NCBI RefSeq assembly: GCF_052324685.1
Contig: NC_135225.1
Location: forward strand, 3,926,201 to 3,990,200
Length of the DNA: 64,000 bases
DNA from: Brachyhypopomus gauderio
Lineage: Eukaryota; Chordata; Actinopteri; Gymnotiformes; Hypopomidae
Direction: 5' to 3'
This document shows positions 30,279 to 60,100 of this stretch, in pieces; within the stretch, counting starts at the first letter, position 1, and each line of letters opens with the position of its first letter. A model generated the notes under the pieces. That model ran no database searches. It was given only the letters and a program-made list of their open reading frames with translations, and was not told where the DNA came from. The position numbers and the translations under genes are program-made.

Positions 30279-33200
30279 ATGCCTTTCGGAAACACGCACA
30301 ACCAGGTGAAGATGAAGTACTCGTGCCAGGCGGAGTACCCCGACCTCACCAAGCACAACAACCACATGGCCAAGATCATTTCTCCTGCCATGTACGAGCG
30401 GCTGCGCTGCAAACAGACTCCCAGCGGATTTACCTTGGATGATGTGATTCAGACCGGGGTAGATAACCCAGGTAAAGTCGCCCAAGCAGCTTTCATTTGT
30501 AATCCCACATCCATCTGTTCTTCATTTCAACATGGGAATAAACACATGGCGTCGTATACAGCAGCTTTGCTTTATTAAACGGTCGTAAATCTACTTGTTC
30601 CCAGCAACATTTTGTAGAAATAAAACGAGTGTTATTTGATTTTGGTCCAAACTTCAGAACGCTTTACATAATTCTGTGCTGTTCTGTGACCGTGCTGAAT
30701 TCTAGTTTCCATGTACAGAGGAGAATACCAAATGACTAATAACAAAGCTATGCCTGTCCAGAAGGCAAAGCATATTGCTAGGAGGAACTCGCCTGATACA
30801 TTAATAACAACTATATGTCCAAGGTTCTGACAGAAGATGTACCAGAGGCTCTGCAAACGCACCACGCCCAACGCCTTCACTGTAGATAAAGTCATTCAGA
30901 CTGGCATAGATAATCCTGGTAAAAGAGCAGTCAGGGGCCAACTAGTCTATATTTACCTTTGGCATCATCTGACTCCCAGTTGATACAAGTCAGAGTCCTT
31001 ATGTATATTTATGTTTTCTCAAATTTATTGAACATTTATTTACAAGAAGCATTTTCCAACATGCATTGTCACACAGCAGCTTTGCAAATGTCCAGTTCAA
31101 GATCCCTGATGAGCAAGTCAGTGAGACTAGAAAGCCAAATTAAATCTGGACCAAATTAGTCATTAGTTTTGTTCATTCTATATTAACATAGTCTTGCCTT
31201 GTACATTGAAGATTGACTTGTAAGACCGTACGTTTGCATGTGTGTGTAACCTAGGCCACCCTTTCATTATGACTGTGGGCTGTGTGGCTGGAGACGAGGA
31301 GACTTACGAGGTGTTTAAAGATCTGTTGGACCCTGTGATTCAGGACAGACATGGAGGATATAAGCCCACAGACAAACATAAAACTGACCTGAACCCCGCC
31401 AACCTCAAGGTATACTTGGATATGTTCTACAATATACATAGCACAACTCTGAGTTTACCCTAGCCATGTTTCTGATGGTTCTTTCATTGTAAAGGAAAAG
31501 TGCCTTGTATGGTGTTTACCATTTTCATCGTAGGGTGGGGATGATCTGGATCCTAAATACGTGTTAAGCTCGCGTGTGCGAACTGGCAGGAGCATTCGTG
31601 GGTTTTGTCTGCCACCACACTGCAGTCGTGGAGAGAGGAGAGCCATTGAAAAACTCTCTGTGGAAGGTATGCTTGGGTTGTAAACTACAGCTGCTCGCCT
31701 GTACCAAGCCAGACATGGATACATGGCTCTCTCTAGTGGTGATAAAATTTAGTAAAAATTTTACAAGGCTATCATTGATTCAAAAGGCTAGACTAAGTGT
31801 CAGGGTTTATGCTTATTATTAACATGGCATTTTATGTCATACATAGTTTACTTGTTCAGTTGGTAATTTGGAGGAAATGACCACTGTAGGGACAACCTGT
31901 TGACCTGCTGATGGGCACATGACTGTGTTCCTATGTCCGTACAATTAAAAGCACAAACAAGTAGTTTAGGCCTTTTAAAATTCTACTGCATTTATAGGTG
32001 GCAGAAACAAAACTCTGCTTTTGTATGGCATGTTTTACTTGTGGTTTGTTCTAAGATTATTTACTGAGTCTTCATTTAGTCTGTTAATGATCACTGCTCT
32101 TGTTACCGGCCTTTAATCAGGATGAATGTTGTAGTGCAGCGCTCTGATTGCAGAGTGAACGTTATTTAACTATAGTGGAACATTTCCTGACCTGGTCGTC
32201 ACTTCACTTGTAGAATTACTTGTAGAACGTTCTCACTGAACGGCGAAGTGCATCATGATGATGGACAGTTCATATTTCAAAGTATAAATATAATTCAACA
32301 TCTCAGGATCCTCAGTGTCTCAGGATAAAAATAAACTAAGATGGATTCTGAAATATTGTTGTATATGAAATTGAACTCCTGTTGTGTCTGAAATGTCTAG
32401 CTTTGAGTGCCCTTAGTGGAGATCTGAACGGGAAGTACTACGCTCTGAAGAACATGACTGAAGCAGAGCAGCAGCAGCTCATTGATGACCACTTCCTGTT
32501 TGACAAGCCCGTGTCTCCGCTGCTTCTAGCCTCGGGGATGGCCCGTGACTGGCCTGACGCCAGGGGCATTTGGTAAGTGTACCGGAGAACCCCTAGCACT
32601 CTTCATACCATTTTGTATTTGTGATGTCTTATAGAATAGGATGCACAGTCAAATACAGTAATTTTAAAATCCTCATAGGGCCTGATTACACCTTGTATTA
32701 ACATGTCACACGTTTGGACAATTTGACTGGAATGCCTTTACATTTCTCACTATAATGCATCCCTTCTGTGACCCAAAACACATCAATACATACATAATTT
32801 CCATGTTACATCCTGCTCTGTACATGGTTTCTCATCTACTGTCACACTGTTAAAAATTGGAAGAAGGCATTTAAAACAGGCAGTTAATTATCAGTGAGCA
32901 GGGTTACAACTGTCATAATGTCTGAAGTGGTGAGCACTCTGCTGTCCAGAGGTCTTTTTGGGCAGGAGAGACGTGTCAGCATTTAGCAGGCATACACTAT
33001 ATTGCCAAAATTATCAGAATCAGGTGTTGCGATCACTTCCATGGACACAGGTGTATAAAATTAAGCACCTAGACATGCAAGGCATTACAAATATTTGTGA
33101 AAGAATGGAAGTGTTTGTGGCTGAGTCGCTGTCATTCCCAAAGTTGTAGACCACATAAACTGATGGAACAGGGTCAACAGATGCGGAAGTACATAGTGCG

Positions 33201-35431
33201 AAGAGTCAATCACTACAGACTTCATGTGGCCTTCAGATTATGTCAAGAACAGTGCGCAGAGAGCTTCATGGAATGGGTTTCCATGGTCCAGCAGCTGCAT
33301 CTAAGTCATACATCATAAAGCACTCTGCCACTGGACCAGGGTACCCGCGGGTCTTAAAGTCTTAAAATGTCTTAAATTTAGTTTTCCATATTCAAGGCCT
33401 AAAAATGTCTGGAATTTTATGAGGGGAGGCATTAAATTATTATAAGTGTGAGTTGTTCAGTTGGTCTGGCGCGATGTGAACTTTGCCGAATCTAGCGCTA
33501 ATGCAGAAAATAACCGCTCCAGGGTCCTAGTGCTAGATTTCTAGCGTTGGAGTATACGGCCTCAACAACGTCAACAATTCTCGTTCGCCACCCCACGTCT
33601 AATGGATGAGTCTGGGTTTGGGGTTTGCCAGGAGAATGGTACTTGTCTGACTGCATTGTACCAAGTGTAAAGTTTGGTGGAGGGGGGATTATGGTGTGGG
33701 GTTGTTTTTCAGGAGCTGGGCTTGGCCCCTTAGTTCCAGTGAAAGGAACTCTGAATGCTTCAGCATACCAAGACATTTTGGACAATTCCATGCTTCCAAC
33801 TTTGTGGGAACAGTTTGGAGCTGACCCCTTCCTCTTCCAACATGACTGCACCAGTGCACAAAACAAGGTCTATAAAGACATGGATGGTAGAGTCTGGTGT
33901 GGATGAACTTAACTGGCCTGACCTCAACCCGATAGAACACCTTTTGGATGAATAGGGTGAAGACTGAGAGCTAGGCCTTCTCATCCAACATCGTTATGTG
34001 ACCTCACAAATGTGCTTCTGGAAGAATGGTCAAAAATCCCCATTAACACACTCCTAAACCTTGTGGACAGCCTTCCCAGAAGAGTTGAAGCTATTCTAGC
34101 TGCAAAGGGTGGACCAACGTCATATTGAACCCTATGGATTAGGAATGGGATGTCACTTAAGCTCATATGTAAGTCAAGGAAGTGCATATATAATATAGGG
34201 CAATATAGTGCATTTCCAATTACATAAATAGTGATGATCTCTGAAAATGGTTTGATATTTACAATTCGATCACAGTGCATTCTGGGAGTGTTTACACCTG
34301 GCTTGTCATGTGACCAAAAGAAATCCAAATGTGATCCGATCAAACATTCATGTTAATGCAAAGGTGTAAACACCCTGACACGGGCTGACAGACCCGACAC
34401 CTGCATGTTTAAATCAGAGAACTTAAAATCCTGTTGAGCCAAAGTATGTGTTGTATGATTGTTTGGCCAGTAGCCCAGAGTTGTGGTAGCAGACTTTAAA
34501 GACTGTGGCATTTCTTAGCTCTACCCTTCCAAATTGAAGGTTATTCATGGTGACCTGGAGTACTGTGATTTAGCATTAGAGGAATGGTCGTGTGACCTCT
34601 TGAAACTTACCACAAGCACAAGTCTTTTCTCCCAGATGTAACAACTTGCACCATTCTTTGTAGAGTCCCAGTAATATATTTCATGGTCTCACCTCTTGAC
34701 GTTTGTCAGGCACAATGACAACAAGACTTTCCTGGTGTGGGTGAACGAGGAGGACCACCTGCGTGTCATCTCAATGCAGAAAGGTGGAAACATGAAGGAG
34801 GTCTTCAATCGCTTCTGCACAGGCCTGACCAAGGTAATGCACCCCTCACCCCTCCAGAGAGGCTATTTTACATGATTATTAGCTAGCTGTGATGTACTGT
34901 AGACACTTTACTGTTTAATGACATGCTTATGCTTTCAGATTGAGGAGCTGTTCAAGAAAAAGGGGCATGAATTCATGTGGAATGAGCACCTGGGATACAT
35001 CCTCACCTGCCCATCTAATCTGGGTACAGGCCTGCGCGCTGGAGTGCACGTCAAGCTTCCTAATATGAGCAAACACAGCAAGTTTGAGGAGGTACTCAAG
35101 AGACTACGACTGCAGAAACGCGGAACAGGTAAAACAAAACACCAACGTGTCACGCTTACCTTAACATAACATCCATTACCTTAACATAAATAACTGTTTC
35201 CATGGGTAGGTTGTTAATAGTAATAGCGAGAGTGATGGCTGTCTGTTATCAGGTGGTGTGGACACTGCTGCTGTGGGTGGTGTGTTTGACATCTCTAATG
35301 CTGACCGGCTGGGCTTCTCCGAGGTGGAGTTGGTTCAGATGGTGGTTGATGGAGTCAAGCTCCTTGTGGAAATGGAAAAACGACTGGAAAATACCCAGTC
35401 AATTGAAGATCTTATCCCTGCCCAAAAGTGA
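30279..35431 (+). CDS. ckb: creatine kinase B-type (cytosolic)
   Basis: Coding exons are 30279-30471, 31255-31409, 31534-31666, 32401-32572, 34710-34833, 34939-35128 and 35253-35431: 1146 nt, 381 residues, the exact usual length. It transfers phosphate between ATP and creatine in the cytosol, buffering energy in brain and other tissues. Visible landmarks are the start MPFGNTHNQ, the flexible-loop region [29 protein letters not shown] and [27 protein letters not shown], the active-site cysteine at residue 283 in [16 protein letters not shown], and the C-terminus DLIPAQK. Cytosolic muscle and brain forms are similar. B-type is chosen by synteny and by residues such as [20 protein letters not shown], so a fish ckb paralogue (a or b) cannot be specified. 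A second copy of part of exon 2 lies in the next intron, and a Tc1 element occupies intron 5. Confidence 0.95.
30834..30918 (+). pseudogene. duplicated, diverged CKB exon (alternative exon or its remnant)
   Basis: After CAG at 30831-30833 there is an 85-nt open segment starting AAG ATG TAC CAG and ending AAT CCT G before GTAAAA. Counted from the ATG it matches residues encoded by CKB exon 2 (MYERL... to ...IQTGVDNPG) at 18 of 28 positions without gaps, and it ends in the same phase, so it could splice to exon 3. Homology continues upstream ([10 protein letters not shown]) but in another frame, with apparent indels near 30810 and 30836 and an in-frame stop before the AAG. So it is either an alternative exon whose acceptor is the CAG at 30833, or a dead duplicate. 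Many differences from exon 2 are synonymous or conservative, which suggests past selection. Confidence 0.6.
32995..34210 (+). mobile_element. Tc1/mariner-family transposon, degenerate, in CKB intron
   Basis: The ends are exact 12-bp inverted repeats, CACTATATTGCC at 32995-33006 and GGCAATATAGTG at 34199-34210, with a TA directly before the left end. The body follows a well-known fish Tc1-like transposon in order, with transposase fragments on the plus strand (best preserved at 33600-34130). It is broken by frameshifts, deletions and a nested insertion at 33337-33599. It lies between CKB coding exons 4 and 5, in the sense orientation. It is not active. Confidence 0.85.
33337..33599. mobile_element. 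nested insertion with hAT-like terminus
   Basis: Tc1 text stops after GCCACTGGAC (33336) and resumes at AATGGATGAGTCTGGG (33601), with about 70 bases of the Tc1 element missing between. The inserted DNA begins CAGGGTACCCGCGGGTC and contains repeated GTCTTAAA strings of a type I associate with fish hAT elements. Near its right end, on the minus strand, it carries the GGTGGCGAAC module also present in the MITEs at 1560 and 28379. It inserted after the Tc1 element, so it is the younger of the two. Confidence 0.6.
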
Positions 35432-35509
35432 GGCTGGCTGAAACACTCCTCTACCTCACCCTCCCAAAATACTGGTTTATTATCCCCATGCCACATCACA
35501 ATCCTGCAA

Positions 35510-35515
35510 AATAAA
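35510..35515 (+). promoter_or_regulatory. CKB polyadenylation signal
   Basis: AATAAA lies 79 bp after the CKB stop codon and would give a short 3' UTR, typical of creatine kinase genes. Confidence 0.7.
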
Positions 35516-35530
35516 CAAAAGATTGAATGT

Positions 35531-36934
35531 TGTGTCTCCAGTAACGCATATTCTATTTAAACACACCATTTCCTGTGTCATACATTCAAGGTTTCTTTAT
35601 GGTAACAATGAGAAAATGAAAAACTTTGCCCATGTAGACCTGTTGTTCCTTTGGTAAACTGGCACCAGTCTTTATATATATCTGTTCAAGTAGTAGCTAT
35701 GCAACCACAATAGTATAATTACACATATATAATTAAGTGTGAGGAAAATTAGCAGTGCTAACTGGGATGCTAATGGTCTAATATAGCTTTTTTTTTAAGC
35801 ACACTGCCATGCACAAGCACTTTTGAATCATTTTGAAACATTTAGAATTGATATTTATAAATAGGATATGAAGACTCAGTCAGATCAAGTTGGGTGGTAG
35901 TATTTGATGCTAACCGGACAATCTATCTGTATAATACAATCAGGAAATGTCTGTCCTTTCTAAGCTAATGGGCTTATAATCAAGTCCATCACTAGGCACT
36001 CTGATCTGGAACTAGACACGTCAAGCAACATCCTTTGTCAACATAATACAGAGCATTTCTAAAGGTACTGAATACACATGCTGAGTTTAGGGCAGATAGA
36101 CTGAATGTAGTCTGAAAGACCAGTGAACATTCAGCTGTGTCTGCATTATAGTCAGTCCAATACAGCCGTTTTAACAATCCTTGTTGGATCTCCTTAATGA
36201 ACAAATAGCCCTCAAAATATGAGAGAACGTAAACAGCAATAACAGCACAACACTGTAATAGTTGAAAAACAAAAGTACAATGTACACACACACTTGAAAG
36301 GTGGGAATAAAATTAAATAAATAAGGACATTTTCCTTCAGCATTTACTCATCTATGTAGTGAAATGAAACTTAACCTGGCCTGGGCTGAACTTAACCTGT
36401 CCTTCTGATGACCAAATAAAACAACATAAGCCAGAGTGAGTAGCACAGCAACAGAGATTAAAAACAAAAAAATAAGCAATTTTAAAAGCAGTTTTTACTC
36501 TTCAGGGACTCTACATACTCTTTATACATGTGCAGCTCAAGACACCAAATAGCTATAATATAAGCACTGTCTAGAGGGGAAGAAAACAGGAGCAAGCTTC
36601 ACTTCAAAGGGATTGGGTGTTGTATTTTAGGCCATGTTGACACTTCCCTATCCTTTATGGATACCTGGAGCACTGTCAAAGAATGTACAATCTTAACTGA
36701 AAGGTTCAAACTGGTTCTCTTACAGTGTTTAGCAACTTTTAACAATGTAACTGACACATAAGAAATTATTGCTTTTAGCAATGTTAAAGTCTATACATTA
36801 TTTTAAATACATATGGTAAGTGGTTAAAAAAAACATCTGGAAACTGCTACGTTTAGTGATTGTACAGCTTAATTTTTCTATATAGGATTTAACACTTTCA
36901 TATATTCCTCTATGTAGATAGATTATAGATATAT
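35531..36934 (-). other. probable MARK3 3' UTR between convergent genes
   Basis: No coding sequence is seen between the CKB end and the MARK3 stop. I find no canonical minus-strand AATAAA in this interval. The only nearby one is the plus-strand TTTATT at 35476-35481, inside the CKB 3' UTR. If used, the MARK3 3' UTR would be about 1.45 kb and overlap the end of CKB; otherwise a variant signal is used. Confidence 0.4.
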
Positions 36935-55141
<18,207 letters not shown>

Positions 55142-55960
55142 TGTGCTGATAAGTTGGCGTTGCGGTTTTAGAGATTAAAAAGCAGCGGACTCCGAAAATA
55201 ATACCTCAGCTGGGGCGAGACTGACCTGTCGGGTCTAACCGGAGAGGAGACTAGCGTTAGACCGGGACGGTTTCGGTGCCGATTACTGAAGCCGTCGACG
55301 GTCCACCAGCGTCGGTGTAGCTGGGCGGTTTAAGTGCACGGACGGGGCGAACTTGTGGGGAAAAAACTTCAGCCCCAAACCGCCAGCTCTGCTAAAAACC
55401 TGCGCTATATCCTCCGTTGGTGGCGTGTTCCTGCCATTTGCTGCCCAGGTTAACGCTCTGAAATAGCAGAAAAAAGCTTTTTTAAACCCGCTTTGTGTAG
55501 ATGCGGTTTGGGCCCCCGACGCTTCGACCTTATTTCACATTTCGGATGTCCGGTTGAATCGGGACGAGGAAACCGTTTACAGTCAACAGGGCCCGAACAA
55601 TCATCTCATCCCCCCCCTTTACGTTTCACTGGTGAAACGGGCGACTTCGGTCACGTTAACACCAACAAATTTATTTTTTTTTTACTCCGTCTTCATTCTT
55701 GAAGCGGCGGCGAGAGGCGTTCAGTCGAGCCGAGCCAGCGGGGACGAGGTCGCTGTGGTCGGCGGCGCCATTCCCGCCACTGCCGTCCGTGTCCGTGTCC
55801 GCTGGTGAAGCTCGATCCAAGATGGCCGCCCAACGGCGGCGGCGGAGTTCCGACCCCGGAGAGCCCGAGGAGACGGAGGGGGGCGAGGGGACGCCGGGCT
55901 CGGGGCCTCGGCGGACACACACACACACACACACACACACCGTCGTTTCAAAGTTGTCGT
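55142..55960 (-). promoter_or_regulatory. MARK3 5' UTR and CpG-rich promoter region
   Basis: From the MARK3 ATG leftward on its own strand the DNA is CpG-dense, most strongly at 55690-55915. A sequence matching the YY1 motif (minus-strand GGCGGCCATCTTGG, plus-strand AAGATGGCCGCC near 55819) lies within it. No TATA box is evident. A short AC repeat (about 55916-55940) bounds it. The transcription start cannot be fixed from sequence alone. Confidence 0.5.
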
Positions 55961-56840
55961 GAAACGTAACGGGAAAACTTAGTCATACCGTAACACGACC
56001 ACGGTTGTGTTTTTATTCTGAATAAAGTTTAAAAAGGTTGCCTATGTAACTGAAGGAATGTGCTTTTTTACTGGTGTGCTTCTTTTATGGAACAAAAGAA
56101 TGTGGCTTTTTTGTTTTATTAACGTAGCAGCTTCGTTTATTTTTCCCGCATGAATCCGAAACTCTTAAAATAACCCAATTATATTGACAAACAAAAGTGC
56201 ACCAAATACGCCGAACAAAATGAAGAGATGCGCCGCAGCTCGATGGCGCCTGTTGTCACGCACCACATACAGATCTCGATTTCATAACTGCACATTTTTT
56301 ACTCCATTTCATAACGGGCTGTCTTCAGAGCAGACGCTGTCCGTTGTTTTTACATTCACGCAAATCTGTGTATCGAACTAAGCTTGAGGACGAAGACGTT
56401 GACTGACAGAACCATGTTAATAATATAGTGGGATTTTATGTAAACTGAATGCCCGCTAGGCTATTAGTTGACTAGCTGTCTGATGAAAACGTGCAGTGGG
56501 TAAATACTGACACCTATTGGTCGGACGGAGCGCTAGCAGCTTTGACACGCAGACGCTTGGTTTTAGGCCTACCAACTCATATTCAGACATAGGAGGATAT
56601 GTACTTGTAATTATACTTTGCAAACATATTGTGTGCATTGTTGTATATTTATAAAGAGAGTGCTAACATCAAGATATCTTTTCCCAGCCAAACAGATTAA
56701 AGGCACAATATATCAATTCTTTCTTTAAGAAAACAGCCAACTGTAGATAGTCCAATTTAAAAAACAAATAAAAACTTACAGGCATATATATTCCTTAACC
56801 AAGCTAAACAAAACATCTAATTCCAGTGCAAGTGAAAAGC
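55961..56840. other. intergenic DNA between MARK3 promoter and EIF5 3' end
   Basis: I see no gene here. Open frames are short and unlike any known protein. Confidence 0.5.
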
Positions 56841-56846
56841 AAAGCA

Positions 56847-56852
56847 TTTATT
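56847..56852 (-). promoter_or_regulatory. EIF5 polyadenylation signal
   Basis: Minus-strand AATAAA (plus-strand TTTATT) lies about 275 bp past the EIF5 stop codon. Confidence 0.6.
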
Positions 56853-57126
56853 GAATGACACAAATTAAAACAATCAGAAAATAACTGAACAGCTTAAGCA
56901 AATTCAAGAATCAAAGAAATTTTCAGCTTAATCATTACATAGTAGTTCAGCAGCAAGACACTAAAAGCGCCATGTTAAAATGCCCATGCCTCAATAGCAG
57001 GGATAAACTAGTGGAAAGGGAGGCTGTGGTAAAACAGCTGAACAAGAGGTTATCCATTTCATCACTGAAGAGGAGCTAAGGAAGTTATTAATCGGCTGCT
57101 AAAGTTTAGTTTTTGATTATTTTATT

Positions 57127-60100
57127 TTAAATGGCATCGATGTCAAGATCGTCGTCATCTTCAGTTTTCTCTGGCTTAACGGTCTCCACTTTCAGCTCCC
57201 GAGCAGAGGAAGAGTACACAACCTAGGACAGAAGGACGATTGTGCATCAGGATGAGGTCCGAGGTATAGATGATACAAGACAAGAGAAGCAGATTTTGAT
57301 AAATACTGCTTCCAATAGCTCACATTCAATCTCTGAGCTAGTTTGTGAATGGATCCTTACTATACAACTTGTTTACATGTCTATACTACTTCAGCACATT
57401 AATTATAGCTGCTAAACAACTGACGTGTCAAGCTAAAACCAAACTGCAAGGTTACTGATAATCACATTGTGTGTGTTGCCAAACTGCAGGGGTCACCACA
57501 AAGTTTCCGTGCTGACTCACCTACCTGTTTTAAAGGTCACGTAATCTGATTAGCATGAAAAAGTGCTAGAAACAGTGATTTGAAATAATCTACCGTAACA
57601 TTCTCATCATCACCCTCCTCTTCCTCTCCACTTCCCTCGCTCTCCTCCTCTGCCTCCTTAAGCCATTTGACAAAAGGAGCAGCCTTGGCATGGATCTCCT
57701 TGGCAAGCTCCTTTGAGACATACTTCTTGGACACCTTAGAAGCAGCAAGACAATAATAAAGGAATTTCCTCTTCAAAAATAACTAAAAATGCGAAGAACA
57801 CAAAAAAGTTTGTAAAAAGTTCTGAAGCAAATGACAGCTTCTAATTACTTCTCCTGATAACTGTAACTTACATTTTATCTAATTTTTATACAAGTGAGCA
57901 ATTGAGGGTTAAGGGCCTTGCTCAGGGGCACCTCAGTCATGGCCTGGTGGTAGGGAACTGGTCTTGTGACCGGAGGGTCGTGGGTTCGAGTTCCAGACCT
58001 GAGGCCATGACTGAGGTGCCCCTGAGCAAGGCCCTTAACCCTCAATTGCTCACTTGTATAAAAATGAGATAAATGTAAGTCTCTGTAAGGCGTCTGCCAA
58101 ATGCCATAAATGTAAATGTGTTTGTCGTCTGCATCAGTACACAACACACCTTCTCTGCCCACATGAAGATGACGTCCTCCTCCAACATGTCAGCGTCATA
58201 CAGGTCCTTGAGTATGATCGGGACTCTGGGAAGCAGCTGGGCCTGGTGCAGCTTCACCAAACACTCAAAGCCACCCAGCAGATATTTCTGAGCCTTCTTG
58301 TCATTACAGCAGAACTGCGCACGAGAGAGAGAATAATTCAGCATTGCACAAATACACTACCTCACAAGTGAACTAGTTGACCTTTAACATTTACAATACT
58401 GTATCTCAATTTGTAGGACGTCGATATAGTAAAGTGCATTTTACAAAGACCAGAAGGAGGCTGCACCTTTAGTGGGTAGTGTTTATTCATAGTGTTCAGG
58501 GTCAAACAGGAACAAATTAAAGCTACGTGGACTTCACAGAACTGCAGTCACTCAATCACAACTGTTTCATTTCCCAATAGAACAGCCATCATGCAGTTCA
58601 TTGTGCCTGTTAATCAGCTGTCTGATTATCTCAGCTGGGTAAATAAAATCAAAGCTAAATGTAATCTGAGCTCCTTATGGACATACTTCTCCATGCAGCA
58701 GGACAAATAAAGGAATTGCCCCTTTTTTGTTGACTAATACTGCTTCCAAAATATCTTTCTTCAGTTATACACGACACGCCACGAGGACGCCCCGGGTACG
58801 TCCTCTGCAGACTGTAAAATTGTGGAAACTCACGCGGAGAAAGTGGCGCTTGTATTTTTTTATTTGGTCTCGGATGTTTTCGTTGAAGAGGAGTTCACTG
58901 AGGATGAGCGGCCCCATGGCCCTCACGTCCAGACGCTCCGCCTCTGCCACGATCTCTTTGTCTGCCGTGTCTATGGTTCCACTCTCTTTCTTTTGCTAAA
59001 AACAACAAAACAGGCAAATAGGTCTCTATTCTCACAGGGCTGAAAATGAACTTTTACACACAAAATGCTACAACACAGATTTTAAAAGTTTAAAATACCG
59101 CCAATCAGACAGCTACACAGAAACGTACCTCCAGGTCAATGTTATGTTAATGTGTGTGTGTGTGTGTGTGTGTTGGGGGACGAGGACGGACTCAGATTAA
59201 GTCTAAAACAGTCTGTCCAGGGGCAGTCCTGCACTGAACAGCTCAGCTGTTTTCTGACTTGTGCCTTTTGATTTAATAGACTGTAGTGTACAATCTATTG
59301 AGTTAGCATTATGATTAGTGTTTATGTCATTGTAAGTGATCAAAACTACATGTACCTTAACAAAGTTATAGAACATGTTGACTCTCTCCTCAAGGGTCTT
59401 CTCCAGGTCTTCAGAGAGGGTCAGGTTCTTAGCATGGTCACTAATCTCTTCCATCCGTCGCCGCTGAGCTTCCTCGGTGGTCTCCTCTGCCCAGTCATCA
59501 TCATCATCACCATCCTAAACACAGGCACGTTTCAGCTTAAAAGTGCTTTTTTTGTTGTTGTTATCATCACAATGGAAACCAAATATTCCTATTTAGGAAA
59601 TCCACCATATTTATGCACTCAATGCAACACAAGTACATGTCTTCTGTGATTTCAGGAGTCCAGTAAGAACCAGGAATAAACCCAAGTACTCACCACAACG
59701 TCCGGCGCATCGATGTCATTGGGGCTCCTGGCATCACCACTGCCCGAGCCATTCTCCTTATCCTTCTTTCGGTTCTTCTTCTCCTTCTCTTTTTTTACAG
59801 AACCACTGTCACTCTCTGCACACCACATTCATCCATGATAATTAAAGAACAGAATATGCCGTTATATTCGGGTTAGACGTTCCCGTTTACTGACGATACG
59901 GAGATGACAGACACTCACCTGGTGGGTTTTTAAGGATGAAAGTGCAGAGTTTGTGCCGAGTGTCCAGCATGCCTCTGTAACCGCAGGCTTTACAAGAGTT
60001 TCCAATAGTCTGTTTCTTTGGATTAATATGCTGTAAAACATCAAATCCAAGTGTAAAAAAAATTTAAAACCCCACCATATCAGCTAGTGGACAGCACTAC

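Noticed and set aside
33498..33984. Open frames on both strands that look like transposase pieces
   Set aside because: They are fragments of one degenerate Tc1 element and its nested insertion. No intact transposase gene exists here.
57945..58002. Possible functional tRNA gene
   Set aside because: It has a B box but no full cloverleaf that I can form, and it is flanked by SINE tail sequence, so it is a SINE head.
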